From Escherichia boydii (GTDB lineage Bacteria > Pseudomonadota > Gammaproteobacteria > Enterobacterales > Enterobacteriaceae), in assembly GCA_041890495.1 (NCBI GenBank), contig CP169086.1:1550001-1614000 (forward strand): 64,000 bases of DNA. Direction: 5' to 3'. Shown one piece after another: positions 56,822 through 64,000 of the stretch (position 1 is its first letter; each line of letters opens with the position of its first letter). The position numbers were made by a program, and so were the translations under genes. The notes beneath the pieces are model-generated. The model had not been told where the DNA came from and did not search any database. It was given only the letters and a program-made list of their open reading frames with translations.

Positions 56822-58204
56822 ATGGAAAAGAAACTTGGCCTGAGTGCTCTGACTGCACTCGTTTTAAGCTCAATGCTGGGTGCAGGCGTATTCAGTTTGC
56901 CGCAAAATATGGCCGCCGTCGCCAGCCCTTCCGCGCTCATCATTGGCTGGGGCATTACCGGTGTCGGCATACTGCTGCTGGCCTTCGCCATGCTGCTGCT
57001 CACCCGCATTCGCCCGGACCTGGACGGCGGCATTTTCACCTATGCGCGTGAAGGTTTCGGCGAGCTGATTGGCTTCTGTTCGGCGTGGGGATACTGGCTG
57101 TGTGCGGTTATCGCCAACGTCTCCTATCTGGTTATCGTCTTCTCGGCGCTCAGTTTCTTTACCGATACGCCTGAGCTGCGCCTCTTTGGCGACGGGAATA
57201 CCTGGCAGTCTATTGCGGGCGCCTCGGTGTTACTGTGGTTCGTCCACTGGCTGGTATTACGTGGCGTACAAACGGCCGCCAGCATCAACCTGGTGGCGAC
57301 GCTGGCGAAACTGGTTCCGCTCGGGCTGTTTATCGTTCTGGCCTTTATTGCGTTCCGTCTGGACGTGTTTAAGCTCGATTTCAGCGGCGTTGCGCTGGGC
57401 GTTCCCGTCTGGGAGCAGGTGAAAAACACGATGCTGATTACCCTGTGGGTGTTCATCGGTGTTGAAGGCGCGGTCGTGGTTTCTGCTCGCGCCCGGAATA
57501 AACGCGATGTGGGCCGCGCCACGCTGCTGGCCGTACTGGCTGCGCTCGGGGTCTATCTGCTGGTGACGCTGCTGTCGCTCGGCGTCGTGGCGCGTCCTGA
57601 ACTGGCGGAAATGCGTAACCCGTCAATGGCAGGCCTGATGGTGAAAATGCTCGGCCCATGGGGCGATGTGGTGATTGCTGCAGGGCTGATCGTCTCCGTC
57701 TGCGGCGCTTACCTGAGCTGGACCATCATGGCGGCTGAAGTGCCGTTCCTGGCCGCGACGCACAAGGCGTTTCCACGCCTGTTCGCCCGTCAAAACAAAA
57801 ACAGCGCGCCGTCGGCATCACTCTGGCTGACCAACATCAGCGTTCAGGTCTGCCTGGTGCTGATCTGGCTCACAGGTTCAGACTATAACACCCTGCTGAC
57901 CATCGCCTCGGAGATGATTCTGGTACCCTATTTCTTAGTGGGTGCGTATCTGTTAAAAATTGCCACACGCCCGGCGCATTATCTCGTGGGTGTCGGAGCC
58001 TGTATTTACGGCCTGTGGTTGTTGTATGCTTCCGGACCTATGCATCTGCTGCTGTCGGTGGTGCTGTACGCACCGGGTCTGCTGGTGTTTATCTACGCCC
58101 GCCGCACGCATCAGCTGGAGAACGCGCTGAAACGCCGTGAGATGGCATTAATTGGACTGTTACTGGTTGCTGCCCTACCGGCAACCTGGATGTTAATGGG
58201 ATAG
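56822..58204 (+). CDS. ydgI: APC-family amino-acid transporter YdgI
   Basis: 460-residue inner-membrane transporter of the amino acid/polyamine/organocation superfamily with 12 or so helices, close to E. coli YdgI, which resembles arginine/ornithine antiporters (ArcD type). SSMLGAGVFSLPQN is the substrate-binding helix-1 motif. The start at 56822 follows ACAGGAAGCC and gives MEKKLGLSALTAL. Substrate specificity is inferred from family. Confidence 0.92.
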   Translation: MEKKLGLSALTALVLSSMLGAGVFSLPQNMAAVASPSALIIGWGITGVGILLLAFAMLLLTRIRPDLDGGIFTYAREGFGELIGFCSAWGYWLCAVIANVSYLVIVFSALSFFTDTPELRLFGDGNTWQSIAGASVLLWFVHWLVLRGVQTAASINLVATLAKLVPLGLFIVLAFIAFRLDVFKLDFSGVALGVPVWEQVKNTMLITLWVFIGVEGAVVVSARARNKRDVGRATLLAVLAALGVYLLVTLLSLGVVARPELAEMRNPSMAGLMVKMLGPWGDVVIAAGLIVSVCGAYLSWTIMAAEVPFLAATHKAFPRLFARQNKNSAPSASLWLTNISVQVCLVLIWLTGSDYNTLLTIASEMILVPYFLVGAYLLKIATRPAHYLVGVGACIYGLWLLYASGPMHLLLSVVLYAPGLLVFIYARRTHQLENALKRREMALIGLLLVAALPATWMLMG

Positions 58205-58243
58205 CAACGCCTTTCCCATTGTTGAACTGTTAAGGAGAATACG

Positions 58244-58966
58244 ATGGGAAATGCACCGCTTCGCCCAATACTAATTACCGGCGGAGGCCGCCGTATCGGC
58301 CTCGCCCTCGCCCATCATTTTCTCAACCTTCGCCATCCGGTCATTGTCAGCTACCGTACGGAATACCCGTCGATTGAAGGGTTACGCAAAGCCGGTGCTG
58401 TCTGCATTCAGGCTGATTTTTCAACCGATGAAGGCATTCTGGCTTTCGCGGAAAAGGTAAAATCCACCACGACGGGGCTGCGCGCCGTGATCCATAACGC
58501 CAGCGCATGGCGTGCCGAAAAACCTGGTTCGTCACTCAGCGAAACGCTCTCCGCCATGTTGCAGATCCACGTTAATACCCCTTATCTGCTCAACCACGCC
58601 CTGCAGGATCTGCTCCGCGGCCACGGGCACGCGGCGGGCGACATTATTCACTTTACCGATTATGTGGTTGAGCGCGGCAGCGACAAGCACATCGCCTACG
58701 CGGCCAGCAAAGCCGCACTGGATAACATGACCCGCTCGTTTGCCCGCAAGCTCGCCCCCGAGGTGAAGGTGAACGCCATCGCACCGGCGATGATTTTGTT
58801 TAACGAAAATGATGATGCGGAGTATCGCCAGCAGGCGCTGAATAAGTCGCTTATGAAAATTGCCCCGGGCGAGAAAGAGGTAATCGACCTGGTGGATTAC
58901 CTGCTCACCAGCTGCTACGTCACCGGCAGAACCTTTGCCGTGGACGGCGGCCGACCGCTGCGCTAG
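58244..58966 (+). CDS. folM: Dihydromonapterin reductase FolM
   Basis: 240-residue short-chain dehydrogenase that reduces dihydromonapterin to tetrahydromonapterin and has weak dihydrofolate reductase activity. The nucleotide-binding motif LITGGGRRIGLALAHHF, the NASAW motif and the catalytic YAASKAAL are visible. AAGGAGAATACG precedes the ATG. The stop codon overlaps that of the convergent ydgC (3 bp). Confidence 0.94.
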   Translation: MGNAPLRPILITGGGRRIGLALAHHFLNLRHPVIVSYRTEYPSIEGLRKAGAVCIQADFSTDEGILAFAEKVKSTTTGLRAVIHNASAWRAEKPGSSLSETLSAMLQIHVNTPYLLNHALQDLLRGHGHAAGDIIHFTDYVVERGSDKHIAYAASKAALDNMTRSFARKLAPEVKVNAIAPAMILFNENDDAEYRQQALNKSLMKIAPGEKEVIDLVDYLLTSCYVTGRTFAVDGGRPLR

Positions 58967-59298
58967 TGAAAGCGGCTCCAGAAGAAAATTAATAGCCAGG
59001 CGCTGAGACCCCAGCAGACCACCGCCCCGCTCAGCGCCAGTGGGAGACGCAGAAAACCGGTGAAATACCACAGCGAAAGCAGGTAGAGAAAATACGGGAT
59101 GATTGACCACATGCCAAACACGATGGTCGTACGTAACGCTTCGGTACCGCGTTCAGACGCCACGATATAGTGGGCAATGAGTGCAAAGGTCGGGAAGAGA
59201 GGGATCAGCCCGGCAATATAGTAGTTTTTCGTTTTCGCCAGCATGCCAATCAGCAATACCACCAGCGCGCCCAGCCCGGCTTTGATCACCAGCCCCAT
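58963..59298 (-). CDS. ydgC: GlpM-family membrane protein YdgC
   Basis: 111-residue inner-membrane protein with four hydrophobic segments (GALVVLLIGMLA, NYYIAGLIPLFPTFALIAHYIVA, TIVFGMWSIIPYFLYLLSLWYF, ALSGAVVCWGLSAWLLIFF), matching E. coli YdgC of the GlpM family. The start at 59296-59298 follows CCAGGGAAA. Function unclear. Convergent with folM, divergent from rstA. Confidence 0.92.
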   Translation of the reverse strand: MGLVIKAGLGALVVLLIGMLAKTKNYYIAGLIPLFPTFALIAHYIVASERGTEALRTTIVFGMWSIIPYFLYLLSLWYFTGFLRLPLALSGAVVCWGLSAWLLIFFWSRFH

Positions 59299-59426
59299 CT
59301 TTTTCCCTGGAATAATCAACTCACAATATCAGCCAGAATAACGGAACCGGCGTTAATTTTGAAAGATTAATGGAAGGTTAAGGTTTCGCGGTGTATGTTG
59401 GCTTTTTTCACGAAAACAGACGCTGT

Positions 59427-60143
59427 ATGAATAAGATTGTTTATGTTGAAGACGAACCTGAAGTCGGGCAGCTGATCGCCGCCTATCTGGGTAAACACGA
59501 TATGGACGTCATTGTTGAACCTCGCGGCGATCGTGCCGAAGAGGTGGTCGTCCGTGAAAACCCGGATCTGGTACTGCTGGATATCATGTTGCCGGGCAAA
59601 GACGGCATGACGCTCTGCCGTGACCTGCGCGCCCGTTGGGAGGGCCCTATCGTCCTGCTCACCTCACTGGACAGCGATATGAACCATATATTGTCGCTGG
59701 AGATGGGTGCCAATGATTACATTCTGAAAACCACACCGCCTGCCGTCCTGCTCGCTCGCCTGCGCCTCCATTTACGCCAGCACGCCAGCATCGAACGCGA
59801 AGCACCGGCACCGTCTCTGACGCCGCACAAAGCGATGCGCTTCGGTACGCTGTCTATTGATCCCATTAACCGTCAGGTGCTGCTCTCTGGCGAGCTTATC
59901 GCCCTTTCCACCGCAGATTTTGACCTGCTGTGGGAGCTGGCAACGCATGCCGGACAGATCATGGACCGCGACGCGCTGCTGAAAAACCTGCGTGGCGTGA
60001 GCTATGACGGAATGGACCGCAGCGTTGACGTGGCGATTTCGCGTCTGCGCAAAAAGCTGCAGGATAACGCCACCGAGCCCTACCGCATTAAAACCGTGCG
60101 TAACAAGGGCTATCTGTTTGCCCCACATGCGTGGGAAACCTAA
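59427..60143 (+). CDS. rstA: Response regulator RstA
   Basis: 238-residue OmpR-family response regulator. Receiver domain (1-120) with phospho-acceptor Asp52 (LVLLDIMLPG) and Lys near 102 (ILKTTPP); winged-helix DNA-binding domain (about 140-235) ending RTVRNKGYLF-like (KTVRNKGYLFAPHAWE). RstA binds TACATNTNGTTACA, found upstream of asr in this window. In E. coli rstAB is activated by PhoP; I could not find an unambiguous PhoP box here. The start at 59427 gives the family N-terminus MNKIVYVEDE. Confidence 0.95.
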   Translation: MNKIVYVEDEPEVGQLIAAYLGKHDMDVIVEPRGDRAEEVVVRENPDLVLLDIMLPGKDGMTLCRDLRARWEGPIVLLTSLDSDMNHILSLEMGANDYILKTTPPAVLLARLRLHLRQHASIEREAPAPSLTPHKAMRFGTLSIDPINRQVLLSGELIALSTADFDLLWELATHAGQIMDRDALLKNLRGVSYDGMDRSVDVAISRLRKKLQDNATEPYRIKTVRNKGYLFAPHAWET

Positions 60144-60162
60144 ACGCCTGATAAGATAACCT

Positions 60163-60207
60163 GCGCGAAATAAAGGGCATTGCGCGACGATGCCTTCTCT
60201 TTCGCGC
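60163..60207 (+). terminator. Long hairpin after rstA
   Basis: GCGCGAAA (60163-60170) pairs with TTTCGCGC (60200-60207), and GGCAT (60176-60180) with ATGCC (60190-60194) further in. No T run follows directly (GTTTATTTTT comes after). It may terminate or attenuate transcription between rstA and rstB. Confidence 0.6.
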
Positions 60208-60390
60208 GTTTATTTTTACGTTTGCGCAACAATTGACTTGCTAAGCACGCGAACTGTTCCATAATTACCTTCTCGACTCTCCTTTTTTCAGCTCGCCCCG
60301 CTCTCGCAACCATTTTATTCATTTTTCGCCGTGAAGTTTTCACGACATCTCTCCCATAAATCTTGAAATGAGGATTTAAGCCCATGACAT

Positions 60391-60651
60391 ATGTATAGCT
60401 ACAATCGGATAGAAGCCATCAAAACCAATCTTGAGTGGATTGTTAATCAGGCAACCCTGAACGACGCCTCTCCCTCACGCACCGATCAAAAAGCGCTCTT
60501 TGACCTGCTGGAACTCATCCAGACTTACGAAATACTGCTGGACCTCATCAGCGAATACGGGACGGATGTGATTGATACGCACATTGCAGAAGGCCTGGCC
60601 GTGACGGAAACACTCATCGCCAAGGTAAAAAACAGCGCGAAAGCCATGTAA
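60391..60651 (+). CDS. Small protein between rstA and rstB
   Basis: 86 residues, soluble and mainly helical: MYSYNRIEAIKTNLEWIVNQ, TDQKALFDLLELIQTYEILLDLISEYGTD, ending VKNSAKAM. The nearest purine-rich stretch (GAGGA) is about 20 bp before the ATG, so the start is not certain. It lies in the rstA-rstB gap, on the same strand and 75 bp before rstB. In E. coli K-12 rstA and rstB are nearly adjacent, so this is an insertion into the operon. No family recognised. Confidence 0.6.
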   Translation: MYSYNRIEAIKTNLEWIVNQATLNDASPSRTDQKALFDLLELIQTYEILLDLISEYGTDVIDTHIAEGLAVTETLIAKVKNSAKAM

Positions 60652-60726
60652 TACGCTCCACAGACGTGAAAAACACGAAGGGTTTTCATGTATATTCTGC
60701 ACAAAGCGTTTCTTCGGTGAGATCCA

Positions 60727-62025
60727 ATGAAAAAGCTGTTTGTGCAGTTTTATCTTTTACTTTTTGTCTGCTTCCTGGTGATGACCATGCTGGTCGGGCT
60801 GGTCTATAAATTTACCGCCGAACGCGCGGGCAGGCAGTCGCTGGACGACCTGATGAAAAGCTCGCTCTATCTGATGCGCAGCGAGCTGAGAGAAATCCCG
60901 CCGCACGACTGGGCGAAAACCCTGAAAGAGCTGGATCTGAATCTGTCATTCGATTTACGCATTGAGCCGTTGAAAGATTTCGATCTGGATCCGCCCGCCA
61001 TGCAGCGTCTGCGCGACGGGGACATCGTCGCGCTGGATGAGAAATACACCTTTATCCAGCGTATTCCGCGCAGCCATTACGTGCTGGCCGTCGGGCCGGT
61101 GCCCTATCTTTATTATTTGCACCAGATGCGTCTGCTGGACATGGCGCTAATGGCCTTTATCGCCATTTCACTCGCGTTTCCGGTCTTTATCTGGATGCGC
61201 CCGCACTGGCAGGACATGCTGAAGCTGGAATCCGCCGCGCAGCGTTTTGGCGAGGGGCATTTTACCGAACGCATTCACTTCGACAGCGGTTCCAGTTTTG
61301 AACGTCTGGGCGTGGCCTTTAACCAGATGGCCGATAACATCAATGCCCTGATCGCCAGTAAAAAGCAGCTGATCGACGGGATTGCGCACGAACTGCGCAC
61401 GCCGCTGGTTCGCCTGCGCTATCGTCTGGAGATGAGCGAAAATCTGACGGAAGCGGAGTCTCAGGCCCTGAACCGCGACATTGGCCAGCTTGAGGCGCTG
61501 ATTGAGGAGCTGCTGACCTACGCGCGCCTCGATCGTCCGCAAAACGAACTGAACCTCAGCACGCCGGATCTACCTGCCTGGCTGCAAACCCACATTGACG
61601 ACGTTCAGAGCGTGAACCCGCAGCGCACGCTGTTAACGCGCGTCACGCCGGGTGATTACGGCGCGCTCGATATGCGCCTGATGGAGCGCGTGCTGGACAA
61701 TCTGATGAACAACGCCATGCGCTACAGCGAAAGTACGCTACAGATTGGGCTGGATTTGCAGGGCAATCAGGCCAGCCTGACCGTTGAGGATGACGGACCG
61801 GGGATCGCCCCGGAAGCGCGAGAAACCGTGTTTGAACCCTTTGTCCGCCTCGATCCCAGCCGCGATCGCGCCACCGGCGGATGTGGTCTGGGGCTGGCGA
61901 TTGTCTACTCTATCGCGCAGGCGATGGGCGGCACGGTACATTGCGAGGAGAGCGAGCTCGGCGGCGCGCGCTTCTGCTTTAGCTGGCCGGTATACCATAA
62001 CATCGCCCTTCCCGTTCCTGCCTGA
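60727..62025 (+). CDS. rstB: Sensor histidine kinase RstB
   Basis: 432-residue membrane kinase partner of RstA. Helix 1 (about 8-28), a periplasmic sensor of about 105 residues, helix 2 (about 135-155), HAMP (to about 210), a DHp domain with phosphorylated His221 in DGIAHELRTPLVRLRY, and a catalytic ATP domain with NLMNNAMRYS, VEDDGPGIA and GGCGLGLAIV. In E. coli it senses acid and, through MgrB/PhoQ, low magnesium. Separated from rstA by 583 bp. Confidence 0.95.
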   Translation: MKKLFVQFYLLLFVCFLVMTMLVGLVYKFTAERAGRQSLDDLMKSSLYLMRSELREIPPHDWAKTLKELDLNLSFDLRIEPLKDFDLDPPAMQRLRDGDIVALDEKYTFIQRIPRSHYVLAVGPVPYLYYLHQMRLLDMALMAFIAISLAFPVFIWMRPHWQDMLKLESAAQRFGEGHFTERIHFDSGSSFERLGVAFNQMADNINALIASKKQLIDGIAHELRTPLVRLRYRLEMSENLTEAESQALNRDIGQLEALIEELLTYARLDRPQNELNLSTPDLPAWLQTHIDDVQSVNPQRTLLTRVTPGDYGALDMRLMERVLDNLMNNAMRYSESTLQIGLDLQGNQASLTVEDDGPGIAPEARETVFEPFVRLDPSRDRATGGCGLGLAIVYSIAQAMGGTVHCEESELGGARFCFSWPVYHNIALPVPA

Positions 62026-62070
62026 CCTTAACCGCACGCTGGCCTGACCCGGCGTGCTGTGCTATATGAT

Positions 62071-62089
62071 AAGTATGTTGTAACTAATG
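62071..62089 (+). promoter_or_regulatory. Replication terminator (Ter) site before tus
   Basis: AAGTATGTTGTAACTAATG matches the Ter consensus AGNATGTTGTAACTAAA except for the last base. The flipped GC(6)-equivalent pair is G62073, at the left end, so forks moving rightward in this window should meet the blocking face. As with E. coli TerB, it overlaps the tus promoter and would mediate autorepression. Confidence 0.9.
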
Positions 62090-62098
62090 AGAGTGCTT

Positions 62099-63028
62099 AT
62101 GGCAACCTACGATCTTATCGAACGGCTGAACAGCACGTTTCGGGAAATTGAACACGAGCTCCTGACCCTGACAGAACGTTTGCAGACCTGCCGTCTGCTG
62201 GCCGCGCGCGTCTTTACCCTGCCCGAGGTGGCCAAAGGGGCCGAGCACGATCCGCTGGACACCATCGACGTGAAGCAGCACATCGGCAAGGCCGCGCTGG
62301 AGCTGGCGATGAAACACTATCGCCATCTTTTTATCCAGCAGCAGTCTGAACAGCGCAGCAGCAAGGCAGCCGTGCGGCTGCCCGGCGTGATCTGCCTGCA
62401 AACCGATGCGACAACGCGCGAAGCGCTGGAAAGCCAGATTGCCCATATCAACAGCCTGAAAGCGGCATTTGAGAAAATCGTTACCGAAGAGTCGGGCCTG
62501 GCCCCTGCCGCCCGGTTTGAATGGGTGCACCGTCAGCTTACGGGGCTGATTACCCTGAATGCCTATCGCACGCTGACGGTACTGCGTCACCCCGCCACGC
62601 TGCGCTTTGGCTGGGCGAATAAGCACATCATTAAAAACTTCACCCGGGATGAAATTCTCGCGCAGCTGGAAAAAAGCCTGAAGACGCCGCGCACCGTTGC
62701 GCCGTGGTCGCGTGAGCAGTGGATTGAGCGCCTGGAGCAGGAGTACCACAGCATCGCCTCGCTACCGGCGGATACGCGCCTCAAGATAAAGCGCCCGGTA
62801 AAGGTTCAGCCTATCGCCCGCGTCTGGTATTCCGGTCAGCAAAAACAGGTGCAGTATGCCTGTCCAACGCCGCTGATTGCGCTCTATGATGCCGATCAGG
62901 GGGCTATCGTGCCGGATATTGGTGAGTTGCTGAATTACGATGCTGAAAATGTCCAGCACCGTTACCGACCTCAGGCGCAGCCGCTGCAGCTGATTATTCC
63001 TCGGCTGCACCTGTACGTGGCGAGTTGA
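62099..63028 (+). CDS. tus: Ter-binding protein Tus
   Basis: 309-residue monomeric replication-fork arrest protein that binds Ter sites and blocks DnaB. The start at 62099 gives MATYDLIERLNSTF, as in E. coli; an in-frame ATG at 62087 would overlap the Ter site. Conserved parts include NAYRTLTVLRHPATLRFGWANKHIIKN and the C-terminal PLQLIIPRLHLYVAS. It ends directly against the fumC stop codon, with no spacer. Confidence 0.95.
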   Translation: MATYDLIERLNSTFREIEHELLTLTERLQTCRLLAARVFTLPEVAKGAEHDPLDTIDVKQHIGKAALELAMKHYRHLFIQQQSEQRSSKAAVRLPGVICLQTDATTREALESQIAHINSLKAAFEKIVTEESGLAPAARFEWVHRQLTGLITLNAYRTLTVLRHPATLRFGWANKHIIKNFTRDEILAQLEKSLKTPRTVAPWSREQWIERLEQEYHSIASLPADTRLKIKRPVKVQPIARVWYSGQQKQVQYACPTPLIALYDADQGAIVPDIGELLNYDAENVQHRYRPQAQPLQLIIPRLHLYVAS

Positions 63029-64000
63029 TTATTTCAGGCTGCCGACCATCGCCTCAGGGCGCACCCAGGCATCGAACTCGGCTTCGCTAAGATACCCCAG
63101 CGCAAGGGCCGCAGCTTTTAAGGTCAGCCCTTCTTTATGCGCTTTTTTGGCGATCTCCGCGGCTTTGTCATAACCAATGTGGGTGTTAAGCGCAGTCACC
63201 AGCATCAGCGATTCATTGAGTAATTGATTGATTCGCTCACGATTCGGTTCAATACCCACTGCGCAGTGTTTGTTAAAACTTTCCATGCCATCTGCCAGTA
63301 AGCGCACCGATTGCAGGAAATTGTGGATCACCATTGGACGGAAGACGTTCAGTTCAAAGTTACCGGAAGCGCCCCCCATGTTGATCGCCACGTCGTTCCC
63401 CATCACCTGACAGCAGAGCATGGTTAATGCCTCACACTGTGTTGGATTCACTTTCCCCGGCATGATTGAGCTGCCCGGCTCATTTTCCGGGATTGAGATT
63501 TCACCAATTCCGCAGCGCGGGCCAGAGGCCAGCCAGCGGACATCATTGGCGATTTTCATCAGTGACGCAGCCAACCCTTTCAACGCGCCGTGCGCCTGAA
63601 CCAGAGCATCACAGGTCGCCAGCGCTTCAAATTTGTTCGGCGCGGTAACAAACGGTGCACAGGTAATGACTGCCAGTTCATCTGCTACGCGACGCGCATA
63701 CTCCGGATGGGTATTTAGTCCAGTACCCACCGCTGTACCGCCAAGAGCCAGTTCCGCTACGTGAGGCAGGCTGTATTCGATATGTTTGAGATTATACTCG
63801 AGCATCGCTACCCAGCCGGAAATCTCCTGCCCCAGTGTTAGCGGCGTGGCGTCCTGCAAGTGGGTTCGACCGATTTTGACGATATCGGCAAATGCACGCG
63901 ATTTTTCACTCAGCGTCTGTGTCAGGGTTTTAAGCTGCGGAATGAGTTGCTTGCGCAGCGCCAGCAGCGCCGCAACGTGCATCGCCGTCGGAAAGACATC
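63029..64000 (-). CDS. fumC: Class II fumarase FumC, 3' part
   Basis: C-terminal 323 residues of the oxidative-stress-resistant, iron-free fumarase; the start lies beyond the window. NDVFPTAMHVAALLAL-like residues begin the visible part; the family signature GSSIMPGKVNPTQCEAL holds the catalytic-loop Ser. FumC converts fumarate to malate. From memory the sequence is K-12-like down to about YLSEAEFD, after which it ends AWVRPEAMVGSLK, shorter and different from K-12. That suggests a recombination junction near 63,095. Confidence 0.96.
   Translation of the reverse strand, partial: DVFPTAMHVAALLALRKQLIPQLKTLTQTLSEKSRAFADIVKIGRTHLQDATPLTLGQEISGWVAMLEYNLKHIEYSLPHVAELALGGTAVGTGLNTHPEYARRVADELAVITCAPFVTAPNKFEALATCDALVQAHGALKGLAASLMKIANDVRWLASGPRCGIGEISIPENEPGSSIMPGKVNPTQCEALTMLCCQVMGNDVAINMGGASGNFELNVFRPMVIHNFLQSVRLLADGMESFNKHCAVGIEPNRERINQLLNESLMLVTALNTHIGYDKAAEIAKKAHKEGLTLKAAALALGYLSEAEFDAWVRPEAMVGSLK

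Noticed and set aside
59340..59426. PhoP box before rstA
   Set aside because: GGTTAAGG occurs, but a second half-site at the required 5-bp spacing is not convincing.
60140..60385. 81-codon minus-strand ORF opposite the rstA-rstB hairpin, very basic (many Lys/Arg)
   Set aside because: Its middle is the complement of the long hairpin, and the composition follows from that. No family resemblance. A GTG start with GGGAGAGAT exists, so it is not fully excluded.

Overview
The window is chromosomal DNA of an enterobacterium of the Enterobacter/Lelliottia type. The backbone follows the replication-terminus gene order known from Escherichia coli and Salmonella: bioD2(ynfK)-mlc-ynfL-ynfM ... asr-ydgU-ydgD ... 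mdtIJ-tqsA ... pntBA-ydgH-ydgI-folM-ydgC-rstA-rstB-Ter-tus-fumC. The tus gene with a Ter site directly upstream confirms the terminus. Most backbone proteins differ from the E. coli K-12 versions by the amount expected of a different genus. Several blocks, however, look almost identical to K-12 (from memory of those sequences), which gives the window a mosaic appearance.

Layout. 1-4.4 kb: biotin-type synthetase, the sugar repressor Mlc, and the divergent ynfL/ynfM regulator-exporter pair. 4.5-13.5 kb: the complete putrescine-degradation cluster (puuP, puuA | puuD-R-C-B-E), with puuP broken by two frameshifts, an ERIC element between puuR and puuC, and PuuR operators between puuA and puuD. 13.7-20.5 kb: M32 carboxypeptidase, a periplasmic thiol-disulfide protein, asr with an exact RstA box, ydgU, ydgD, a CHASE4-GGDEF-EAL protein, and the spermidine exporter mdtJI. 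21-28 kb: tqsA, two oxidoreductases, yajD, arylamine N-acetyltransferase, a MocR regulator, and a LysR regulator divergent from a nitronate-monooxygenase-like gene.

28,276-34,795: a 6.5-kb Tn3-family transposon, inserted cleanly in the monooxygenase gene. It has 38-bp inverted repeats and a 5-bp target duplication, TTATC. Besides divergent tnpA/tnpR it carries a two-gene cargo: a PAAR-DUF2235 protein (type VI secretion phospholipase effector type) and an overlapping DUF2931 lipoprotein (probable immunity protein). A self-contained type VI effector/immunity pair as passenger of a unit transposon is the most striking feature here. tnpA needs a -1 frameshift at a G_GGG_GGC heptamer to be full length.

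35.4-43.5 kb: an orphan membrane ORF, an SDR/LysR pair (LysR frameshifted), SOS-controlled umuDC, a YdbC-type aldo/keto reductase, a Tsr-like chemoreceptor with a sigma-28 promoter, and smrA. 43.8-52.1 kb: the abgRABT p-aminobenzoyl-glutamate system, ogt, fnr with its own FNR box, a small membrane protein, and uspE. 52.2-64 kb: pntB and a pntA gene split by a 5-bp tandem duplication, ydgH with three single-base insertions, ydgI, folM, ydgC, rstA/rstB separated by a small gene, Ter-tus, and the 3' part of fumC.

The window also has an unusual number of frame-disrupting indels (puuP x2, ydgH x3, pntA, tnpA, one LysR). Sequencing or assembly error must be excluded before any biology is built on them. 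No rRNA, tRNA or CRISPR array was seen.
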